In this document: in pieces, positions 18,036 through 24,256 of the stretch
Numbering within the stretch: position 1 is the stretch's first letter
How the letters are laid out: each line of letters opens with the position of its first letter
Assembly (NCBI GenBank): GCA_046331705.1
Contig: JAXLQJ010000003.1
Span: 1 to 64,000 of the forward strand
Length of the DNA: 64,000 bases
Direction: 5' to 3'
Origin: JADJOY01 sp046331705 [NCBI: bacterium]
GTDB lineage: Bacteria; JADJOY01
Program-made: the position numbers and the translations under genes
The notes under the pieces: generated by a model
What the model saw: the letters and a program-made list of their open reading frames with translations, nothing else
What the model was told of the DNA's origin: nothing
Databases searched by the model: none

Positions 18036-20708
18036 ATGATTCGGCGCGCGCAGCGGCGTCGGCACACGGCCCCGCGAAGCGGGTTGCGCGCAGCCGCGCT
18101 CGTTGCCGTGTTCGCACTGTTCACCTGCGCGCCGCCGGGCTGCGGCGGTGGGGACGACGGCGGCGCCGTGCGCGGCGACGCGCCACCGATCGCCCGCGTG
18201 CGCGTGCCGGCATTCGCTTCCGCGGGTGCGACGGTCGGCGTGAACGCGCTCGCTTCGGGCGGCGCCATCGAGCGCTACCGCTTCGAGTTCGGCGACGGCT
18301 CGCGAGCGATCGCGGGAGCGAGCGGCTACGTGCTGCACCGGTTTCGCGCCGCCGGCCACTACACCGTGCGGGTCACGGCGAGCGGTCCCGGTGGAAGCGA
18401 CTCGGCGCAGCACGAGGTGGAGGTCGCGGCCGAGCCGGGCCCCATCCCGCGCTTCGATCTGCCGAGCGATCGCGCGCGGCCGTCGTGGGGCGAGATCCCG
18501 TGGCCGAGCGATCTCGACCGCGACGACGCCGGCAAGGTGGCCATCGACGGCGTGAACGTCGCCAACGCCGTCGCGAAACGCGTGCTCGAGACCGGCCTCG
18601 ACTCGCTACACGGGTTCGGCACCAGCGCCGCAGCCTACGTGTGGATCGACGGGGATCTCGATCCCACCGCGCTACCGACCACACCCGACGAGACCGTCGC
18701 CCTGGGCAGCCCCATCGTGCTCGTCGTCGCCGATCCCGACTCGCCCCACTACCGCGAGCGCGCGCCGGTGGTCGTGGGCTGGGACGCAGCCGACCGCCGC
18801 TTGTCGATCCTGCCCGTGCCCGGAGTGCCGCTTCGCCCCAAGACCCGCTACGCGCTGGTGGTGCGCACCGATGCGTGGGGCGAGCGCGGCGGCGGACCGA
18901 CGGCGAGCCTCACCGCGCCCGCGACGCTCGCCGCGCTGCTGGCCGGTGAGACGCCCGCGGTCCCGTGCGGCGCGAAGGCGCGAGCGCTCACCGACACCCT
19001 CGCGTCGGCGCTCGCCGACGCGCCCGACTTCCCGGACGGCGATCTGAGCGGGATCGCCGCAGCGACCGTCTTCACCACGCAGCCGATCGCCGACGATCTG
19101 CTCGCGATCCGCAACGCGTTCGACAGCGGCGACCCGGCGATCCCCGCGCCGGCACCGCGCTTCGATGCACAATTCGTCTTCGGCGCCGGCGGCCGCGCCA
19201 CCCTCGACGCCCTCCTCGGCCCCCAGCCCGACGACAAACCCGGCCTCGAGCCACGCGCTCACCAGCACGTCGCCACGATCGTCACCCGAGCCTGGTTCCG
19301 CGCGCCGCGCTACCTCTCGCCGGACGCGCACTTCCTCGACGCCCATGGCGGCACCTTCGTGGTCGCGGACGGCGCGCCGCAGGTGCAAGGCGTCTGGGAG
19401 ATCCCGTTCAGCCTGGTGCTGCCCATCGCGCCGCCGGGCCCGGCGGGCTATCCGGTGGTGATCGCCCAGCACGGCCTCGGTGCCGAGCGCTCGCAGGAGC
19501 TGTTGCTCGTCGCGAACGCGCTGGCTGCCGAGGGCTTCGCCGTCGCCTCCATCGACGCGATCCAGCACGGCGACCGGCTCGACCTCACGAGCATCGCTCC
19601 CGAGACCTTTGCGGTGCTGGGGCCGGTCTTCCGCTCCCTCGGCTTCGACATCGCACCGCGCGCGGTGGACGAGCGCCCCAACTACCCGGCGAGCACCCTC
19701 GTCGGACCCGACGGTTGGGCCGACGACGGCGACAGCGACGGTGCGCGAATCGGGCTCATCGACGCGCTCGTGAACCTCGCGGGCTTCCGCGACAACCTGC
19801 GCCAGAACGTCGTCGATCACATCGCGTTCGCCCGCATGCTGCGCGAATTCGACGCCGAGATCCCGGGCGTCGGCCGCGTCCGCTTCGACCCCGCGAATCT
19901 CTACTACTCGGGCACCAGCCTGGGCGGTGTGCTCGGCGCCAACTTCGTCGCGTTCGAGCCCACGCTTCGCGCCGCCAACCTCCACAGCGCCGGCGGTGCC
20001 TTGGGCGTCAACCTGCTCATCCACTCGCCCGGCATCGGCGGGCTGGTCGAGCCCTTGCTCACGGTCGTCTTCGGCGCCCGGCCCGAAGCCCTGCGCGACG
20101 ATTTCTCGCCGCTCGTGAACCTCGCGCAGACGGTGCTCGACGCGGGCGATCCCATCAACGTCGCGCGTCACGCGATCCGCGAGCCGCTCGCGGGGGCGTC
20201 TGGTCCTTCGCGCCCACGCTCGGTCCTGATGCTCGAAGCCATGTGGGATTGGCTCATCCCCAATTCCTCCACCGAGGCGCTGGCGCGCTCCTTCGGCCTC
20301 GCGCTCCTCGAGCCGTCGTATCGCGACGTACCCGGCGTGCCGGCGGGCGGGCCCCGCATCGAGGGAAACGTGAACGCGGTAACGGGTGCGCTCGCTCAGT
20401 ACTCACCCGCCGAACACGGCACGATCTACACCTCGTGGCAGGGACGGATCTCGTACGAGATCGGCTTCCCGTTCGCGAGCGGCGAACGCTTTCGCCCGCT
20501 CGCCCACGACTTCACCGTGCGCCAACCCGTGGAAGCCGCCATGGATCAGGTCCGCGACTTCTTCCTCACCGCCCGCGACGGCGGACCGGGCATCGTCGAG
20601 ATGAAGCGCGGCTACGCGCCCCGTCACGACTACGACGACGACGGCTTCCTCGACGACGACGAGACCGCCGCCGGCACCGACCCCAACGATCCCACCTCGC
20701 ATCCGTGA
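18036..20708 (+). CDS. Extracellular lipase/esterase with PKD-like and Ca-binding regions
   Basis: Secreted lipoprotein-like esterase of about 890 residues. The signal ends at APPGCGGGDD. Residues 55-135 look like a PKD/Ig domain (YRFEFGDGSR...GHYTVRV). A long N-terminal lipase region (IPWPSDL...) then leads to an alpha/beta hydrolase core: YPVVIAQHGLGAERSQEL (oxyanion region) and YYSGTSLGGVLGANF, whose Ser is the likely nucleophile. This order matches the large bacterial virulence-type lipases (VolA / Pla-1-cef group). The C-terminus DYDDDGFLDDDETAAGTDPNDP is a type-3 calcium-binding repeat. ATG 18036 is used; a GTG at 18000 is possible. Confidence 0.8.
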   Translation: MIRRAQRRRHTAPRSGLRAAALVAVFALFTCAPPGCGGGDDGGAVRGDAPPIARVRVPAFASAGATVGVNALASGGAIERYRFEFGDGSRAIAGASGYVLHRFRAAGHYTVRVTASGPGGSDSAQHEVEVAAEPGPIPRFDLPSDRARPSWGEIPWPSDLDRDDAGKVAIDGVNVANAVAKRVLETGLDSLHGFGTSAAAYVWIDGDLDPTALPTTPDETVALGSPIVLVVADPDSPHYRERAPVVVGWDAADRRLSILPVPGVPLRPKTRYALVVRTDAWGERGGGPTASLTAPATLAALLAGETPAVPCGAKARALTDTLASALADAPDFPDGDLSGIAAATVFTTQPIADDLLAIRNAFDSGDPAIPAPAPRFDAQFVFGAGGRATLDALLGPQPDDKPGLEPRAHQHVATIVTRAWFRAPRYLSPDAHFLDAHGGTFVVADGAPQVQGVWEIPFSLVLPIAPPGPAGYPVVIAQHGLGAERSQELLLVANALAAEGFAVASIDAIQHGDRLDLTSIAPETFAVLGPVFRSLGFDIAPRAVDERPNYPASTLVGPDGWADDGDSDGARIGLIDALVNLAGFRDNLRQNVVDHIAFARMLREFDAEIPGVGRVRFDPANLYYSGTSLGGVLGANFVAFEPTLRAANLHSAGGALGVNLLIHSPGIGGLVEPLLTVVFGARPEALRDDFSPLVNLAQTVLDAGDPINVARHAIREPLAGASGPSRPRSVLMLEAMWDWLIPNSSTEALARSFGLALLEPSYRDVPGVPAGGPRIEGNVNAVTGALAQYSPAEHGTIYTSWQGRISYEIGFPFASGERFRPLAHDFTVRQPVEAAMDQVRDFFLTARDGGPGIVEMKRGYAPRHDYDDDGFLDDDETAAGTDPNDPTSHP

Positions 20709-20779
20709 GCCGAGGCGCCTCGCGCCGCTCGCCGCAGCCGGTAGCGGGCTATCGATACTTGCCTGGCGTGCTACCTGGG

Positions 20780-21197
20780 CGTCGTGGGGCTTGTCGTCGC
20801 TCGCGCCCACTCCAAGACCTCTGAAGTCGTCCACGATCACGCGCTTGGGGTTGGCCCCGCCGCTGATCTCCTGGGTGGGGTTGAAGAGCGGGAAGGCCGA
20901 GGATGCCGGGTTCCCCACACCGATCAGCACCCCGGTGTAGATCGGGTCGTCGTCGTTCACCGTGGCGCCGCGGATGTCGATGGTGCCGGTGCCGCCGTTG
21001 GCGTGCACCTCCACCTCGGTCGAGCCGTTCCCCGGGGCGCGAAGGTTGGCGCTGGCGAGGACGACGTTGGAGGCATCGGACTGGATGTCGACGTTACCCG
21101 ACGCTTCCAGGATCGCGGCCGAGAGCGTCACCCGCACCTTCCTGGGGAGGATCGGCATCGCCCGCCGTTGGTCCCAGATTGGGACCGTGATATTCAT
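20780..21197 (-). pseudogene. Remnant of a beta-helix-type surface protein
   Basis: The frame reads like a fragment of a larger surface protein: EASGNVDIQSDASNVVLASANL then GSTEVEVHANGGTGTIDI, short alternating strands as in filamentous or right-handed beta-helix proteins. It then loses sense at about 20800 and runs antisense into the 3' end of the lipase gene. On the other side it starts inside the higB promoter region. Both ends are therefore cut, so this is best called a relic. It marks the left edge of the accessory island. No function is assigned. Confidence 0.45.
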
Positions 21198-21200
21198 ATC
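21170..21200 (+). promoter_or_regulatory. Candidate HigA operator/promoter of higBA
   Basis: Two inverted repeats lie just before higB: GGTCCCA-GAT-TGGGACC (21170-21186) and GATAT-TC-ATATC (21189-21200), the second ending two bases before the GTG start. Type II antitoxins with a helix-turn-helix usually bind such palindromes to repress their own operon. Which palindrome is bound is not known. Confidence 0.5.
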
Positions 21201-21202
21201 GC

Positions 21203-21502
21203 GTGAGGATCATCGCGCTGAGCACCCTCAAAGCATTCCTCGCGCGAGCTCCTCACGGCGACGCTCGCGATCCAGCGATGGCGTGGTACCGCCAGGTCCG
21301 CGCTGCCGACTGGGCCAACCCCGCCGACCTCAAGCGCGACTTCGGCTCGGCCAGCGTCCTCCGCGATGGTCGGGCCGTGTTCAACATCGCTGGCAACAAG
21401 TACCGCATCGTGGTCTGGATCAACTACCCGTACCGCGTCGTGTACCTGCGGTTCATCGGCACACACCGGGAACACGACGAGATCGACGCGCAAACGATTT
21501 GA
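21203..21502 (+). CDS. higB: HigB-family mRNA interferase toxin
   Basis: Toxin of 99 residues, RelE-like fold, that in this family cleaves mRNA on the ribosome. The sequence follows the HigB pattern closely: MRII...TLKAF at the start, AMAWYRQVRAADWANPAD, SASVLRDGRAVFNIAGNKYR, and the end VYLRFIGTHREHDEIDAQTI. The start codon is GTG at 21203, fixed by the MRII start typical of homologues. The antitoxin gene follows 13 bases later, in the toxin-first order usual for hig loci. It lies between a gene relic and a transposase, consistent with a mobile stabilisation module. Confidence 0.95.
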   Translation: MRIIALSTLKAFLARAPHGDARDPAMAWYRQVRAADWANPADLKRDFGSASVLRDGRAVFNIAGNKYRIVVWINYPYRVVYLRFIGTHREHDEIDAQTI

Positions 21503-21515
21503 GGAGCGAAGATCG

Positions 21516-21887
21516 ATGGACCTCCGACCGATCAAGACAAAACGCGACTATCGCCGAACGCTCACCGAGATCGAGGGTCTCATGTGCGCGCGCCGCGGCA
21601 CACCGGAAGGTGACCGACTCGATGTGCTCGTCACCCTGGTCGAAGCTTGGGAAGCGAAGCATTTCCCGATGGATCTTCCGGATCCTGTAGAGGCGATCAA
21701 GTACCGCATGGAGCAACGCGGCCTGACACCTCGCGATCTGGTGCCCTACATCGGAAGCCGCAATCGCGTCTACGAAGTACTGAATCGCAAGCGCTCGCTG
21801 ACGCTCGAGATGGTCCGGCGACTACACACCGGACTCGGCATCCCGGCCGAGTCGTTGATCAAGGCACCTACGAAGCGCGCCGCCTGA
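21516..21887 (+). CDS. higA: HigA-family antitoxin (HTH)
   Basis: Antitoxin of 123 residues that binds and neutralises HigB and represses the operon. The N-terminal half (MDLRPIKTKRDYRRTLTEIE, then GTPEGDRLDVLVTLVEAWE) is the toxin-binding region typical of this family. The C-terminal half is an XRE-type helix-turn-helix, IKYRMEQRGLTPRDLVPYIG with NRVYEVLNRKRSLTLEMVRR. ATG 21516 is preceded by GAGGAGCG. The palindromes before higB are the likely binding sites. Confidence 0.95.
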   Translation: MDLRPIKTKRDYRRTLTEIEGLMCARRGTPEGDRLDVLVTLVEAWEAKHFPMDLPDPVEAIKYRMEQRGLTPRDLVPYIGSRNRVYEVLNRKRSLTLEMVRRLHTGLGIPAESLIKAPTKRAA

Positions 21888-22025
21888 CTTGCGCGCCCTG
21901 CGGTGCGCCGCGGTGGGCGCGGCACTGTGAACGTGAGGGCGCAACGCCGCGGCAGCTCGGCGTGAATCCTCGAGCGATCTCGCGATCTCGCACTCGGCAC
22001 GCGAGGTGCTTCGCGTACGTGCGCC

Positions 22026-22979
22026 ATGGCGCGACCGCTTCGCTGGCTGCGGCCCGACACGGTCTGGTTCGTCACGAACCGAATCCACCAACGCAGGCTG
22101 CTCTTGCGGGGCGACGACGAGTGCAACGCGCTCGTCGGGCTGTGGCTCGCGCGAGCGTTGCGCCGATTCCCCGGCGTGACGCTCTTCGGGTTTGTGAGCA
22201 TGGGCAACCACCTGCACGTGCTCGCCAAGGATACGGGGGGCGACCTCTCCGCATTCATGCACTACCTGGCCACGAACCTGGCGAAGGCCGTCAATCAGCT
22301 CCGCGACCGTGAGGGACACGTCTTCGACCGGCGGTTCTCCGCCGAGCCCGTCCTCGACAAGGAAGCCGAGCTCGGACGGTTGCTCTATCTCGTGACCAAT
22401 CCCGTGAGCGCGGGCCTCGTTCCCGAGAGCTCGGCGTGGCCCGGTGTGCTGCTTTTGGCACGGGAGGGGAAGGAACAAGCGCACACGTTCCGCTGGTGGA
22501 GTCGCCAGCGCTACGAGAACGCGCTGCGCAACGCCGCACGGCTCGGTGCTTTGGGGCACGAAGTGCTCGGCGTGACGGTGAGCCCGGACGATTTCTGGGA
22601 AGAAGAGACCGTCGTCGTCCATCCCCTCGAAGACCTCCACGAGATCGGCATCGAGCCCGAGCGCGTGATCGATCGGGTGCGCAATCGCGAGCGAGCGATC
22701 CACGCCGAGCGCCGCGGCAAGCCATTTCTCGGCGCCGCCACTGTGCTCCGGCAAGACCCGCGCACTCGGCCGAAGCGATCGAGTCGATCGCCGAGGCCAC
22801 TCTGTCACGCGAGCGCCGACCTCGTGCGCAAGACCTTCCGCTCTCTCTACCGAAGCTTCCGTCGAGCGTTCTGGAGTGCCGCCGAGGCGCTCCGCGCCGG
22901 CGAGCTCGACGTTCGCTTCCCGAGCTGGTCGTTCCCGCCGTGGCGGCCGCTGGTACGCGTCGTCGAAGACACCACGTAG
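22026..22979 (+). CDS. RAYT-type (Y1) transposase
   Basis: Transposase of the IS200/Y1 HUH superfamily, 317 residues, of the kind called REP-associated tyrosine transposase. The metal-binding HUH motif is in SMGNHLHVLAKD. The catalytic Tyr is probably in MHYLATNLAKAVN, and the usual LVTNPVSAGLV follows. A C-terminal half of about 170 residues exceeds compact IS200 enzymes, as in many RAYTs. No IS ends are evident around it, which fits a RAYT domesticated to act on REP-like repeats. Such motifs (AARGGTGTRTGGCRCC) lie 0.2-0.5 kb downstream. It cuts single-stranded DNA hairpins in the studied examples. Confidence 0.88.
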   Translation: MARPLRWLRPDTVWFVTNRIHQRRLLLRGDDECNALVGLWLARALRRFPGVTLFGFVSMGNHLHVLAKDTGGDLSAFMHYLATNLAKAVNQLRDREGHVFDRRFSAEPVLDKEAELGRLLYLVTNPVSAGLVPESSAWPGVLLLAREGKEQAHTFRWWSRQRYENALRNAARLGALGHEVLGVTVSPDDFWEEETVVVHPLEDLHEIGIEPERVIDRVRNRERAIHAERRGKPFLGAATVLRQDPRTRPKRSSRSPRPLCHASADLVRKTFRSLYRSFRRAFWSAAEALRAGELDVRFPSWSFPPWRPLVRVVEDTT

Positions 22980-23129
22980 CCGATCGCGCCGCCCGGCGCA
23001 CGCCTGACGCGCTCGCTCATGCCGAGCGCGATCGGTGAGGCATGCCTACTCCGCGACACTGGGCGTGGACGGGATGCGCGTCCGCAGCGCTTGATGTGGC
23101 TCCTCGGGCTTCGAAATCACCGAATCCCG

Positions 23130-23198
23130 GGCAAGAAGCCCTCCGGGCGCGCGATGTCGCACGCCCCCGTGGGTGGCTCCACTTCAAAGGTGTATGGC
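23130..23198 (+). repeat. 69-bp direct repeat, copy 1
   Basis: Begins GGCAAGAAGCCCTCCGGGCG and ends in AAAGGTGTATGGC. It is identical over all 69 bases to the copy at 23407-23475. Between the copies lies a displaced fragment of the FG-GAP/RHS gene. Each copy ends inside a REP-like motif. Confidence 0.9.
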
Positions 23199-23213
23199 AC
23201 CGGACGTCCCGGG

Positions 23214-23365
23214 GCCCACCCCATTCGAGAGCAACACCTGCACACCCACCGGTGCCACGTCCCCGCCAAAGTACGGCAGGTGCGTCAGCGCCAGGTCCGC
23301 GTAGCCGTCGCCGTTGAGATCCCCAAACGCGAGGTCCGTGGGGTAATCGCCCACGGGGATGGGGC
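23214..23365 (-). pseudogene. Displaced fragment of the FG-GAP/RHS gene
   Basis: About 150 bases closely match 25274-25425, inside the FG-GAP part of the gene at 24257-26218, in the same orientation and at an offset of 2060. Only scattered substitutions separate them, so the event is recent or the copies are still converging. In protein terms it carries one FG-GAP loop (DLNGDGYADLALTHLPYF). It has no start and is enclosed by the 69-bp repeats and REP-like motifs. It is a dead fragment. Confidence 0.85.
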
Positions 23366-23406
23366 AACGTCCGCAGCTTCAAAGGTGTGTGGCACCGAAC
23401 GTCCGC

Positions 23407-23475
23407 GGCAAGAAGCCCTCCGGGCGCGCGATGTCGCACGCCCCCGTGGGTGGCTCCACTTCAAAGGTGTATGGC
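23407..23475 (+). repeat. 69-bp direct repeat, copy 2
   Basis: Exact second copy of the 69-base repeat at 23130. It sits 208 bases beyond the end of the first. The pair could be the footprint of a duplication or of recombination between mobile repeat units. Confidence 0.9.
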
Positions 23476-23488
23476 GCCCACTTCGGCC

Positions 23489-23725
23489 TCAAGGGTGTGT
23501 GGCACCCGCTTCTCGCCCCTTCCGACGAAACCACCGCTCGGACGCGCAAAGCACGAGCCGCGAAACGCCAACAGAAACCCCCAGTGACACTAACAGCCAC
23601 ATACTCTTCGACAGTTGGTGCTGAAGCTGGGTCGCAGCCACCACTCCCACCGCCACACCGCACAACGAGGAGATTGGAACCACATATCTATATGCGGTGC
23701 GCGCGCACCAAGGTTGCCTAGTCAT
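23489..23725 (-). CDS. Possible small membrane protein
   Basis: A 78-residue frame with two hydrophobic segments (about residues 14-32 and 40-58) and a basic end (ERWFRRKGREAG). It lies downstream of the candidate immunity gene on the same strand and in the same base-composition shift. Its last five codons fall within a REP-like motif, so its end may have been reshaped by that element. It could be a second immunity or orphan protein, or a chance frame. There is no family match I recognise. Confidence 0.35.
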   Translation of the reverse strand: MTRQPWCARTAYRYVVPISSLCGVAVGVVAATQLQHQLSKSMWLLVSLGVSVGVSRLVLCASERWFRRKGREAGATHP

Positions 23726-23852
23726 GCGTTGCGCCTTCGTTGGCAGTCATGCATTCAAAATTATACTTACCCTTGGACCTGCAGACGAAATTTCAGAGGA
23801 CAATAGTGACTATTGTATCTCAAAATGATTGACATCAATTTGGAAAACGAGG

Positions 23853-24254
23853 TCAACCTGACTGGCGCACATCGTCGAGATGCCCTTCAGACGCGTGCGG
23901 CAACCCTGCATCCCGACAGATGCGCCTCCTGCCTTGGCGCACGGCAGCGAACAACAGACAAGGTCCGCGCTCATCCATAGCCGAAGCGAGCACGCGCCAG
24001 GGGACTCTGCGAAATCGAAGATCAACAAAAACAAGAAAGAGATCGAGCAAAACATAGACGACGGAAGCATAGCCAACCGCAGACTCAAGAAAGCGGCACA
24101 CAAGCGCAACATTAGAATTCGACGCCGGGCCGTAGACGAAGTCGCCAATGATCGACAGTGGCACGGTTAGCCCTGCAGCAACAGCGACAACCCATATTGA
24201 GTTGAGGCGCCAGGCTGGAACGCTGATATCGTGTTTAATGTTATCTAAATTCAT
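23853..24254 (-). CDS. Small membrane protein, candidate immunity protein
   Basis: Protein of up to 133 residues with about three hydrophobic segments in the first 80 (IWVVAVAAGLTVPLSIIGDF, then CRFLESAVGYASVVYVLLDLF). The start ATG is 2 bases past the stop of the FG-GAP/RHS gene, and its ribosome site (TAAGG) lies inside that gene's last codons. Such tight coupling behind a variable RHS tip is typical of immunity genes. It is visibly poorer in GC than its surroundings. The last 40 residues are Arg-rich and may be a frameshifted or non-native tail. No named family is recognised; the immunity role is inferred from context. Confidence 0.6.
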   Translation of the reverse strand: MNLDNIKHDISVPAWRLNSIWVVAVAAGLTVPLSIIGDFVYGPASNSNVALVCRFLESAVGYASVVYVLLDLFLVFVDLRFRRVPWRVLASAMDERGPCLLFAAVRQGRRRICRDAGLPHASEGHLDDVRQSG

Positions 24255-24256
24255 AG

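Larger units (their letters stand above)
23186..23506 (+). repeat. Cluster of four REP-like motifs
   Basis: The 16-base motif AARGGTGTRTGGCRCC occurs at 23186-23201, 23381-23396, 23463-23478 and 23491-23506, all in the same orientation. GGTG and CACC (or CGCC) can pair to form a short hairpin. REP elements handled by RAYT enzymes are short hairpins of this kind clustered near the RAYT gene, so these are candidate substrates of the transposase at 22026. The link is by position and shape only. Confidence 0.6.

Noticed and set aside
23130-23475. The two 69-bp repeats as a possible CRISPR array or IS ends
   Set aside because: Only two long copies, with a spacer that is a gene fragment. They are direct rather than inverted, and no cas gene or transposase lies between them.
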